Positions 18,486 through 26,372 of a stretch of DNA of 41,681 nucleotides are shown here, piece after piece. The notes under the pieces are model-generated. The model had not been told where the DNA came from. It did no database searches and saw nothing but the letters and a program-made list of their open reading frames with translations. Position numbers and translations under genes: made by a program. Origin of the DNA: an uncultured Collinsella sp. Its GTDB lineage: Bacteria; Actinomycetota; Coriobacteriia; Coriobacteriales; Coriobacteriaceae. Within the stretch, counting starts at the first letter, position 1, and each line of letters starts with the position of its first letter. The DNA lies in the NCBI GenBank assembly GCA_900757615.1, contig CAAEON010000040.1:1-41681 (forward strand), written 5' to 3'.

Positions 18486-19313
18486 CTACTCGCCGAGCTT
18501 GGGATGCAGCAGCGACGGCGCAGCGCCGAGCAGCATCTTGGTGTAGGGGTCCTGGGGGTGCTGGAAGACCTGCTTGGCCTCGCCCTGCTCGACGATCTTG
18601 CCGCCATTCATAACGATGATGTCGTCAGAGATATAGCGGACCGTCTGGATGTCATGGCTGATGAACACCATGGCCAGGCCGAGCTCCTTCTTAAGGTCGG
18701 TCAGCAGGTTCAGAATCTGCGCGCGGACTGAAACGTCCAGAGCCGAGGTGGGCTCGTCGGCGATGATGGCATCGGGGTTCAGCGACAGGGCACGGGCAAT
18801 TGCGACGCGCTGGCGCTGGCCGCCCGAAAGCTGGCCGGGAAGAACCTCGGCAGCGGAGCTGGGCAGACCGGTGAGCTCCAAGAGTTCCTTGACGCGCTCC
18901 TCCTGCTCGGCCTCGGTACCCAGGTTGTGGACGCGCATGGGGTCGAGCAGCTGCTCGCGAACGACCATGCGGGGGTTGAGCGCCGTGGCCGGGTTCTGGA
19001 ACACGACCGAGATGACGCGACCCATGTGGCGACGGTCCTCGGCGGTACGTTTGGTAACGTCCTTGCCCTTAAAGTAGACCTTGCCGCTCGTGGGGGCCTG
19101 CAGGCCGCACATGACGTTAGCGGTGGTGGACTTACCGCAACCGGACTCGCCGACGATGCCGATCGTCTGACCGGGCATGAGCTTAATCGTTACACCCTGG
19201 ACGGCGTGAACCAGGTTGGGGTGCAGAATCGAGCCGGTACGGGTCCTAAAGGTGACGTGGACGTCATCAAGGAAGATGATCGGCTCGACGCCGTTGACTG
19301 CGGTCTCGCTCAT
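18486..19313 (-). CDS. ABC transporter ATP-binding protein of the peptide/sialic acid family (SatD-like)
   Basis: This 275-aa ATPase has Walker A GESGCGKS at 55-62, the signature LSGGQRQR, Walker B with IIADEPTSALD and switch His in ISHD. It stops just after PYTKMLLGA, so the C-terminal oligopeptide-transporter extension with its cysteine motif, present in the oppF paralogue of this window, is missing. Its ATG directly follows the stop of the permease-ATPase fusion gene, so the two are translationally coupled. It should pair with the ATPase half of that fusion. Sialic acid as substrate is inferred from the neighbouring nan genes. Confidence 0.88.
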   Translation of the reverse strand: MSETAVNGVEPIIFLDDVHVTFRTRTGSILHPNLVHAVQGVTIKLMPGQTIGIVGESGCGKSTTANVMCGLQAPTSGKVYFKGKDVTKRTAEDRRHMGRVISVVFQNPATALNPRMVVREQLLDPMRVHNLGTEAEQEERVKELLELTGLPSSAAEVLPGQLSGGQRQRVAIARALSLNPDAIIADEPTSALDVSVRAQILNLLTDLKKELGLAMVFISHDIQTVRYISDDIIVMNGGKIVEQGEAKQVFQHPQDPYTKMLLGAAPSLLHPKLGE

Positions 19314-21329
19314 CTACATCACCTCCGCGTGAGGGGTCAAACCATTTGCCTTGAGCACCTCGTCGGGGAGCTCGGAATAGAAGTGCTCGGTGCCGGGCAC
19401 GCGCTTGAAGACCGGACGGGTGTCCAGGCCAATACGCGGATGGCTCGAGCGGGGCGCGAAGCGATCGCCCTTGGGGAAATCGCGCGGGCTCGGAACGGCG
19501 CCGGGCACCTGATGCAGACGGCCCGAACCGCTCTCGATGGACAGAACGGAGCCCAGAAGACCGCGGGTGTACTCGTGAATCGGGTTGGTGAGCAGCTCCT
19601 TGGTGGGCGCTTGCTCGATAACCTGACCGGCGTACATAACCGTGATGTTATGGGCGACCTCGGCGACCAGCGCCAGGTCGTGCGAGACGAAGATCATGGC
19701 AAAGCCGAGCTTGGCCTGAAGGTCGTTGAGCAGCTTGATGACCTGCTTCTGGACGGTAACGTCCAGAGCGGTCGTGGGCTCGTCGCAGATGACCAGCTTG
19801 GGGTCGCGGGTAAGGGCCATAGCGATCAGGACACGCTGACGCTGGCCACCGGAAAGCTCGTGCGGGTAGCTCTCGAGCGTACGCTTGGGATCAAGGCCCA
19901 CGAGCTCCAGGAGCTCCTCGGCGCTACGGGTGCCGCCACGCTTGGTGAGCTGCTTCATCTGGGCGGAAATGAGCATGGAGGGGTTAAGCGAGGACAGGGC
20001 GTCCTGATAGACCATAGCGATATCGGTACCGCGCAGGCCGAACCACTCCTTCTTGCTCATCTTGAGCAGGTCGCGGCCCTCCCAGAGAACCTCGCCGGAA
20101 AGGTGCTCGTCCTCATCGGTCAGGCCCATGATGGCCAGCGTGGTGATGGACTTACCGCAACCGGACTCGCCCACCAGGCCCATGGTCTGACCAGGACGGA
20201 CGTCAAAGTTGACATGGTCGACAACGTTGATATCACCGTGATGCTCAAACTGGATGCAGAAGTCACGGACCGAGAGAATCGGTTCGACAGACTCGTCGGG
20301 CACATGGCGATCGTCACGCTTGAGCTCAACATCGCGCAGGGCGCCAAGGCGAGCGGAGAGGGACTGAGCCTGCTCCTTGTAGGCGCGAACGGGGTCGGAG
20401 ACCAGCAGGTCGGCCTCGCGACGCTTGGAGGAATCGGTAGGATCCAGGGCAGCGGAGGGAGCAGCGGCCATGGCGTCGGTAATGCCCTCGGAGAGGATGT
20501 TGAGCGCCAGGCAGGTGATCATGATGGCCAGGCCCGGGAACAGCGCCTGCCACCAACGGCCGGCGAGCACGCCGCCGCGGGCGTCGGCGAGGATGTTGCC
20601 CCAGGTAGCGGTGGGCTCCTGGATACCAGCGCCGATGAAGGTCAGCGACGCCTCGAAGATGATGGCGTCGGCGACCAGGGTAACGGTGAAGACCATGATC
20701 GGGGCGATGCAGTTACGCAGAACATGCTTGATCAAAATCCACGGAGCCTTGGCGCCGGAAACGATGACCGCGCGGACATAGTCCTCGCCGTACTCGGACA
20801 CGATGTTGGCGCGCACGATACGGGCAATCTGCGGAGTGTACATAAAGCCGATGGCGAAGATGATCGACGGCACGGAGTTACCCAAGATGGAGACGAAGAC
20901 GGCCGCGAGGGCGATGCCCGGGATGGACATGATGATGTCCAAGATACGCATGATCGTCTCGGAGACAGCCTTGCGCGAAACCGCTGCAAGGGCGCCCACG
21001 ACCGAGCCGCAGACCAGAGCCATGGCAGTGGCGCCAAAGCCGATAATCAGCGAGTAACGACCACCGTAGAGCATACGCGACAGAATGTCGCGACCCTTAT
21101 CGTCGGTACCGAAGATAAATCCGTTGCCGGGAGCCTGGCGAGCCGTAAAGATCTCGACCGGGCTATAGGGGGCAAGAAGGGGCGCCAGAATCGCAGTCAG
21201 GGCGACCAGCACCAGCACGACGGCTGCAATCTTAGAAGACAGCGTCATCTTCTTCCAGCCACCGAGCTTGAGCCCCTTAGAGGCAGCCTTCTCGAGCTGC
21301 TCGGTTTGCTTCTCTCGAATCTTTACCAT
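19314..21329 (-). CDS. Fused ABC permease (OppC type) and ATP-binding protein (OppD type), SatC-like
   Basis: This 671-aa protein joins two subunits. Residues 1-290 form an OppC/DppC-type permease with a cytoplasmic N-tail, a first helix near 34-53, the FGTDDKGRD stretch at 73-81 and a BPD_transp domain. Residues ~290-350 are a charged, Ala-rich linker. Residues 351-671 form an OppD-type ATPase with Walker A GESGCGKS 387-394, LSGGQ 492-496 and Walker B LVICDE 512-517. The C-terminal extension keeps the fold signature GDRFAPR but has no cysteine motif. No stop or frameshift interrupts the join, so the fusion is real. A permease-ATPase fusion is, as I recall, a feature of SatABCD-type sialic acid transporters. 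The start ATG lies 3 nt after the satB-like stop. Confidence 0.9.
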   Translation of the reverse strand: MVKIREKQTEQLEKAASKGLKLGGWKKMTLSSKIAAVVLVLVALTAILAPLLAPYSPVEIFTARQAPGNGFIFGTDDKGRDILSRMLYGGRYSLIIGFGATAMALVCGSVVGALAAVSRKAVSETIMRILDIIMSIPGIALAAVFVSILGNSVPSIIFAIGFMYTPQIARIVRANIVSEYGEDYVRAVIVSGAKAPWILIKHVLRNCIAPIMVFTVTLVADAIIFEASLTFIGAGIQEPTATWGNILADARGGVLAGRWWQALFPGLAIMITCLALNILSEGITDAMAAAPSAALDPTDSSKRREADLLVSDPVRAYKEQAQSLSARLGALRDVELKRDDRHVPDESVEPILSVRDFCIQFEHHGDINVVDHVNFDVRPGQTMGLVGESGCGKSITTLAIMGLTDEDEHLSGEVLWEGRDLLKMSKKEWFGLRGTDIAMVYQDALSSLNPSMLISAQMKQLTKRGGTRSAEELLELVGLDPKRTLESYPHELSGGQRQRVLIAMALTRDPKLVICDEPTTALDVTVQKQVIKLLNDLQAKLGFAMIFVSHDLALVAEVAHNITVMYAGQVIEQAPTKELLTNPIHEYTRGLLGSVLSIESGSGRLHQVPGAVPSPRDFPKGDRFAPRSSHPRIGLDTRPVFKRVPGTEHFYSELPDEVLKANGLTPHAEVM

Positions 21330-21332
21330 AAT

Positions 21333-22289
21333 CTACACCGTCCTGATGCGCGGGTTGATGAGCAGGTAGAGCATGTCAACCACGATGTTGATGATGATGA
21401 AGGCAAGAGCAACGACGATGACGACGCCCTGAACCAGGTTCGCCTCGTTGCCCTGAACGCCCTGCAGAATCGCGGTGCCCATGCCGGGGAGGTTGAAGAT
21501 AACCTCGATGACGACGGCGCCGCCCATGAGGTAACCGATCTTAAGACCGAGGGTGGTGACCGGGGTGATCAGCGCATTGCGAAGAACGTTGATGCCGACG
21601 ACGACCTTCTCGGGAACGCCGGCGCCGCGAGCCATACGGACATAATCCTTGTCGAGCTCCTCGACCATGGCGGTACGCACGATACGAGTCATCTGGCCCG
21701 TCAGCGGAAATGCCAAGGCGATAGCGGGCATGATCATACGTCCCAGATAGCCAACCGGATTCGTGGTGAAGTGAGGCAGAGCACCCGATGCCGGGAGCAC
21801 CTTAAGGTAGGAAGAGAACAGCAGGATCAACAGAACGGCAAGCCAGAACGACGGGGTTGCCAAGCCGGCGATGGAAAAGACGCGGATCACTTGGTCCGGC
21901 CATTTGTCGCGATACAGTGCCGCGATGACGCCGAGCAAAAACGAAACGACTGCACCGATGGCAAGACCGATAAAGGTCAGCTGCATCGTGACGGGCAGGG
22001 CCGTGGAGATGCGCTTGGCAACGGAGTTGCGAGCAGCACCATAGGTGCCCATGTCGCCATGGATCAGATCGCCCATATAGCGCACGTAGCGCACGGGCCA
22101 GGGGTCGTCCAGACCATACTTCTCATGGTACTCGGCAACCGCCTCGGGCGAGGCACCGTCACCCAACGCCGTGTAGGCGGGGTCGGTCTTGGAGAACGAC
22201 ATAAGGAAGAACACCAGGACGGTGACGCCCAATGCCATGATCGGCAGCGCCACGAGACGCCTTCCAATCAAACGTAGCAAGTTGTTCAC
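21333..22289 (-). CDS. ABC transporter permease (OppB type), SatB-like
   Basis: This 318-aa membrane protein has an N-terminal helix (about 10-30), the loop with KTDPAYTALGDGASPEA typical of OppB/DppB (proline-aspartate motif changed to TDPA), a BPD_transp domain with EAA loop VRMARGAGVPEKVV, and a C-terminal NPRIR. The start is GTG at 22289, with AAGGGGAG 5 nt upstream; the longer TTG-started frame to 22322 lacks a Shine-Dalgarno. It forms the channel with the permease half of the downstream fusion. A hairpin (22351-22384) separates it from the binding-protein gene. Confidence 0.9.
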   Translation of the reverse strand: MNNLLRLIGRRLVALPIMALGVTVLVFFLMSFSKTDPAYTALGDGASPEAVAEYHEKYGLDDPWPVRYVRYMGDLIHGDMGTYGAARNSVAKRISTALPVTMQLTFIGLAIGAVVSFLLGVIAALYRDKWPDQVIRVFSIAGLATPSFWLAVLLILLFSSYLKVLPASGALPHFTTNPVGYLGRMIMPAIALAFPLTGQMTRIVRTAMVEELDKDYVRMARGAGVPEKVVVGINVLRNALITPVTTLGLKIGYLMGGAVVIEVIFNLPGMGTAILQGVQGNEANLVQGVVIVVALAFIIINIVVDMLYLLINPRIRTV

Positions 22290-22350
22290 GTTCTCTCCCC
22301 TTTCTTTTGTCGGTAGGACCAACTGGTATATGAGTACGGATACTCATTAC

Positions 22351-22384
22351 AAGACCCGAGCGACATCGTTGCCGCCCGGGTCTT
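22351..22384 (-). terminator. Hairpin between satA-like and satB-like genes
   Basis: A perfect 8-bp stem (22351-22358 against 22377-22384) has partial inner pairing. On the minus strand it is followed by GTAATG, not a U-run. Position after the binding-protein gene suggests partial termination or 3'-end protection, as in the opp operon. Confidence 0.55.
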
Positions 22385-22446
22385 TGTTTCAACTATGAGG
22401 ATACGGTCCCAACGACCGACATCCTGCATACAGACTCAAGCGAGTC

Positions 22447-24060
22447 TTACGCCTTGACGGTCGCAACGCCCCTGAAGGACATGCTCGTCGTGCCGATGCC
22501 CTTGAAGCCATCGAGGGCCTCGCCGTTGGGCGCAGTGGACGGATCGTCCCAGGAAGCGGAGACGGTCTTGACGTGGACAACGGGGTACAGAACGGCGTTG
22601 TCGGCGATGATGTCGAAGCACTCGTTCCACTTTTTCTGCTGCTCGTCGCCCTCGGCGGCAAGAGCCTCGTCCATGAGACTGTGGAGCTTCTGCCACTCAG
22701 CGGACTCCTTCCACGGGCAACGGGTCTGCATCCAGACGTTGTCGCCGTACCACCAGTTGAGCAGCAGGTCGGGGTCGGCGCCGAAGCAGGAAGGATCGCC
22801 AGGGGCAAGGAGGATATCGTAGGCCTCGCCGCCGTCGATGGCAGCGTAAGTGGCCGGCGAGGTATCGGTCTGGATGGTCACATCGAAGCCGAGAGCGTCG
22901 AGGTCGTTCTTGACCTGGGCGGCCATGCCCTTAATCTGCTCGTTGTCGGTGGTGCGCAGGGTGATGGCACCCGGGGTGATGCCAGACTCCTCGATGAGCT
23001 TCTTAGCCTTCTTGGCGTCGGTCTTGTACACCGTGGAAGCCTCATGATAGTTGGTGAAGCTCTTGGGCAGGTAGCAGCTGGCAGCGGTGGCAAGGCCGGC
23101 GAAGGTGTTGCTGACCATCTTCTCGGTGTCGAGCGCATACATGACAGCCTGACGGACCTTGACGTTGTTCCAAGGCTCCTTGGCGACGTTGAACATGATG
23201 AAGCGGGTGCCGAAACCCTGAACGTTATCGATCTTGCAGCCGGCGCTCTCGAGCTGGTCGACGGCGTCAGCGGTAACGAGCTCCATAACGAGCGTGGAGC
23301 CCTCCTGCTGAGCGGTAACGCGAGCGGTGGGGTCGGTCAGGATGCTGTACTGGATCTTCTTATCCTCGGCAGCGTACTCACCGTTGTACTCGGGGTTGGG
23401 AACCAGGGTGATCTCGGTATCGGAGATAGAGTCGTACATCCAGGGGCCGGAGCCGATCGGCTGCTTGGCGCGATCCTCCTCGGTCTGGGTGGCCGGGGTA
23501 ACGCGGACGATGGCCAGACGATCCTTGAGCAGGGAGAAGTTGGGGACCTTGGTCTTGACCGTCACGGTGCTGGCGTCCTTGGCCTCGATGGACTCGAAGG
23601 GCTGGAAGAACGGAGCATAGGTAGCGGAAGCGGCGCAAGCGGTGTAGGAGGCGACAACATCGTCAGCGGTGACCTCGGTGCCATCGGAGAACTTGGCGCC
23701 CTTGCGGATGGTGACCTCGAAAGTGGTGTCGTCCACAGACTTGGGATCGTCGGTGGCGAGCTCGTTGAAGGTGCTGTAGTCGTGGTAATCGATGCCGTAG
23801 AGGCCCTCGACGACGTGCCAGTTAGCACCCAGGCCCACAGCGGAGCCGGTGCTGGCGGGATCGAAGCTGGACGGAGCGTAAGCGGAACCAGCGGTGATCA
23901 CGCCGCCGCCACGATTGGCGGAATCGGTGGAACCGGAAGCGGAACCCTCGTCGCTAGAGCTGCCACCGCAGCCGGTGAGACCAAGCCCTGCGACAGCAGC
24001 GACGCTGCCGGTGAGGCCGAGGAACGAACGCCTGGACATACCCTTGTTGATGATGGCCAT
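22447..24060 (-). CDS. Extracellular solute-binding lipoprotein, family 5 (SatA-like, probable sialic acid binder)
   Basis: This 537-aa lipoprotein has a clear twin-arginine signal SRRSFLG (residues 9-15), a hydrophobic run and a lipobox LTGC with Cys31. A Ser/Asp-rich linker and an SBP_bac_5 domain follow. Family 5 proteins mostly bind peptides or nickel, but SatA-type sialic-acid binders belong here too, and the downstream nan genes support that role. The start at 24060 is preceded by AGGAG 6 nt upstream; the extension to 24075 is rejected. It is first in the nan/sat operon, behind a 365-nt regulatory region. Confidence 0.85.
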   Translation of the reverse strand: MAIINKGMSRRSFLGLTGSVAAVAGLGLTGCGGSSSDEGSASGSTDSANRGGGVITAGSAYAPSSFDPASTGSAVGLGANWHVVEGLYGIDYHDYSTFNELATDDPKSVDDTTFEVTIRKGAKFSDGTEVTADDVVASYTACAASATYAPFFQPFESIEAKDASTVTVKTKVPNFSLLKDRLAIVRVTPATQTEEDRAKQPIGSGPWMYDSISDTEITLVPNPEYNGEYAAEDKKIQYSILTDPTARVTAQQEGSTLVMELVTADAVDQLESAGCKIDNVQGFGTRFIMFNVAKEPWNNVKVRQAVMYALDTEKMVSNTFAGLATAASCYLPKSFTNYHEASTVYKTDAKKAKKLIEESGITPGAITLRTTDNEQIKGMAAQVKNDLDALGFDVTIQTDTSPATYAAIDGGEAYDILLAPGDPSCFGADPDLLLNWWYGDNVWMQTRCPWKESAEWQKLHSLMDEALAAEGDEQQKKWNECFDIIADNAVLYPVVHVKTVSASWDDPSTAPNGEALDGFKGIGTTSMSFRGVATVKA

Positions 24061-24196
24061 GTCTTCTCCTATCAATAGAGAATCTTACTCGGGAGCACCT
24101 AGACTTGCCCCCGCGCAACTTGCGGACGATATATACCTTACCTACCGACGAACCCAACTGAGGTGCCGCGCTCGGCGACCGATACATACATACGCT

Positions 24197-24219
24197 TGAA
24201 CGGTATTTACTACCGTTCA
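24197..24219. promoter_or_regulatory. Operator-like perfect inverted repeat
   Basis: TGAACGGTA (24197-24205) and TACCGTTCA (24211-24219) form a perfect 9-bp inverted repeat with a 5-nt spacer, the geometry of a dimeric HTH repressor site. It overlaps the predicted -10 of the nan/sat promoter, so a bound repressor would block transcription. The regulator is not in the window. Confidence 0.7.
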
Positions 24220-24235
24220 CCGAATTCATTGACAA
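24207..24235 (-). promoter_or_regulatory. Predicted promoter of the nan/sat operon
   Basis: On the minus strand TTGTCA (24235-24230) and TAGTAA (24212-24207) are separated by 17 nt, a good sigma-70-type arrangement (-35 matches 5/6). The leader to the satA-like ATG would be about 140 nt. Confidence 0.5.
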
Positions 24236-24425
24236 ACGATTCGCCAGACAGTATGTATCGACGAGGTGAGATATCAGTCTTCGTCAACCCGCAGGATAGC
24301 AAGGTTGTTCACCATTGCTAGTCAAACGTTTTAGCGTTAATAGAACCCGAAATCGGCTGGTAATCGCCGCGAAATAAATGATTGAAAATCGGCCAATCAT
24401 GTATATCAGTTGTTTAGAAGCGCAT

Positions 24426-26372
24426 TTAGTTTTCGGAACGGTTGGCCGATGTCTGGGCGCGCTCGGCATTCCATGCAACGAGCGCCTCGTGAACCGCTTT
24501 GGCGACATCGGCAGGAATGCCTCGAACTTCGGCGATCTCTTGCTCGCTCGCCGCACGCAACCGCTTCATCGAACCAAAATGGCGCATAAGGGCACGTTTT
24601 CTGGTGGGCCCCACGCCAGGAACGTCATCGAGTACCGAAACCGTCATGGCCTTGTCGCGCAATTCGCGATGGAACGTGATAGCAAATCGGTGGGACTCAT
24701 CGCGCACCTGTTTAATTAGATAGAGCGAAGCAGACCCGGTCGGCAGCACGACAGGAGTCTCGTCCCAAGGCACGAAAACTTCCTCGTCGGCCTTCGCCAA
24801 GCCACAAACTGGTATATCGAGCCCAAGAGCCTCAAGTTGCTTGATCGCAGCGGTCAATTGCGGTTTACCGCCATCAACAACGAGCAAATCGGGGCGCGAG
24901 CCAAAGCGCTCGTCGGCCATGCGCTCGGGAGCATAGCGTCGTCCCAAAACCTCGGACATCGACACGAAGTCGTTTGCCTCGTCCAATTCGGCCTGAATTT
25001 TAAAACGACGGTACTGGCTCTTGTCGGCGCGCCCGTTGGTAAACACCACCATCGAGGCGACCGTAAAGGTGCCATGCAGTGTAGAGATATCGAAGCACTC
25101 GATACGCAACGGCGGCGATGGCAGCGCCAACGCACTTTCGAGCTCCAGGAGCGCTTGATTGGTGCGGTCGTCAGCGTACCCCGTTCGCATCATGTAGCGC
25201 ATGAGGGCATGGCGCGCATTTTTGGATGCCATATCGAGCAGACGGTGCTTTTCGCCACGCTGCGGCCTATGGAGATGGCAGGAACGCTCGCGCTTGCCCG
25301 CAAGCCACTCCCCCAGCGCCTCCGCATCCTCAAGCTCGACGGAAAGGTTGACCTCAGCTGGAATATCAGCCGTCTCGTCGTAATAGCGCTTAAGAAAGCC
25401 CGACTGGAGCTCTTCCTCGTCAACATCAAGACCCTTGTCGAGAATGAACTCGCAGGTGCGAACTGTTCGGCCCTCGCGAACGACGAAGACGCAAGCGGCG
25501 GAGATGGTCTCCTCGCGATAGAACCCGATGACATCGATATCGACACTGGAGGGAAAAACGACTTGCTGACGATCGTCCAGACCCCTGATGACCTCCAAAC
25601 GACGTTTGACGCGTGCCGCGCGCTCAAAGTCGAGCGCCTCGGCGGCATCCGTCATCTCGGAGGTCAGCTCATCGACGACGTCCTTGCGATGGCCCGACAA
25701 AAAGCGCTCGACACGCTTGACGTTCTTGGCATAGTCTGCCGGGGAAATCGCGCCGACACACGCACCCGGGCCGCGCCCGACATGGTAGTCAAAGCAGGGA
25801 CGCCCGTTTTGCGCGCAAATCATATTGACGATGTCTTCCTCGCCCTTGTGGGACTCGACGATACGACGACAACGACGCCACTCCGCACAGGATGCGGAGC
25901 AGATGGGGATAACCTTGCGCAGCGTATCTATCGTCTCACGTGCCGCACGGCTATCGGTATAGGGTCCAAAATAGCGCGTTCCCGGCTTATGACGCTCACG
26001 CGTATATTTGATAGCGGGATACAGGTCGCCCTTTGTAATGGCAATAAAGGGGTAGCTCTTGTCATCCTTGAGGTCGACGTTAAAGTACGGATGGTACTGA
26101 CCAATCAAATTGCGCTCGAGCACCAACGCCTCATGCTCGGTCTCCACCACGATATAGTCAAAGCTCGCCACCAGCTGCATCATCAGCGGGATCTTTTGAC
26201 GCTCATCCTGCAGTGTCACGTATTGACGCATGCGGGCGCGTAGGTTTTTCGCCTTGCCCACGTAGATGACATCGCCCTTGGCGTCTTTCCAAAGGTAGCA
26301 GCCGGGCTGCGTGGGAACGCGCGAAACCTGCTCGGCAAGCGTTGGAATGTTGTCGTGACCGGCCACGCGCAC
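24426..26372 (-). CDS. uvrC: Excinuclease ABC subunit C
   Basis: This 648-aa nuclease makes both incisions during nucleotide excision repair. The N-terminal GIY-YIG domain is seen as GCY at 24-26 and YVG at 37-39 (3' incision). A cysteine-containing middle region, a UVR motif (about 200-235, ALDFERAARVKRRLEVI) for UvrB contact, an RNase-H-like domain (ECFDIS, LVVDGGKPQL; 5' incision) and a C-terminal helix-hairpin-helix pair (DVPGVGPTRKR, VRGIPADVAK) follow. The GTG start comes directly after the murJ stop, with a second in-frame GTG 6 nt on. It is probably co-transcribed with murJ. Confidence 0.96.
   Translation of the reverse strand: MRVAGHDNIPTLAEQVSRVPTQPGCYLWKDAKGDVIYVGKAKNLRARMRQYVTLQDERQKIPLMMQLVASFDYIVVETEHEALVLERNLIGQYHPYFNVDLKDDKSYPFIAITKGDLYPAIKYTRERHKPGTRYFGPYTDSRAARETIDTLRKVIPICSASCAEWRRCRRIVESHKGEEDIVNMICAQNGRPCFDYHVGRGPGACVGAISPADYAKNVKRVERFLSGHRKDVVDELTSEMTDAAEALDFERAARVKRRLEVIRGLDDRQQVVFPSSVDIDVIGFYREETISAACVFVVREGRTVRTCEFILDKGLDVDEEELQSGFLKRYYDETADIPAEVNLSVELEDAEALGEWLAGKRERSCHLHRPQRGEKHRLLDMASKNARHALMRYMMRTGYADDRTNQALLELESALALPSPPLRIECFDISTLHGTFTVASMVVFTNGRADKSQYRRFKIQAELDEANDFVSMSEVLGRRYAPERMADERFGSRPDLLVVDGGKPQLTAAIKQLEALGLDIPVCGLAKADEEVFVPWDETPVVLPTGSASLYLIKQVRDESHRFAITFHRELRDKAMTVSVLDDVPGVGPTRKRALMRHFGSMKRLRAASEQEIAEVRGIPADVAKAVHEALVAWNAERAQTSANRSEN

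Larger units (their letters stand above)
24180..24260. repeat. Outer inverted repeat flanking the nan operator
   Basis: CGATACATAC (24180-24189) and GTATGTATCG (24251-24260) are perfect reverse complements 61 nt apart, and they bracket the inner operator-like repeat. Such spacing could allow two dimers of a regulator to interact by looping, or the two copies could be independent half-sites. Confidence 0.55.
24061..24425. other. Regulatory intergenic region of the nan/sat operon
   Basis: These 365 nt between uvrC and the satA-like gene hold no convincing gene. They are markedly richer in A+T than the flanks. They contain the promoter and inverted repeats listed separately, a second -10-like TATATA on the minus strand about 70 nt before the satA-like ATG, and an AAACGTTT motif at 24324-24331. 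No uvrC terminator with a U-tract was recognised. Confidence 0.7.

Noticed and set aside
18927..22277. A 1116-codon open frame on the plus strand opposite the sat transporter genes
   Set aside because: It is antisense to two well-supported ABC genes, is full of Asp/Gly/His/Arg repeats typical of reverse-frame shadows in high-GC DNA, and has no recognisable domain.
24229..24257. A plus-strand promoter (TTGACA, 17 nt, TATGTA) in the nan regulatory region
   Set aside because: No plus-strand gene follows; the next genes downstream (uvrC and beyond) are on the minus strand. The -35 is partly a mirror of the minus-strand element.
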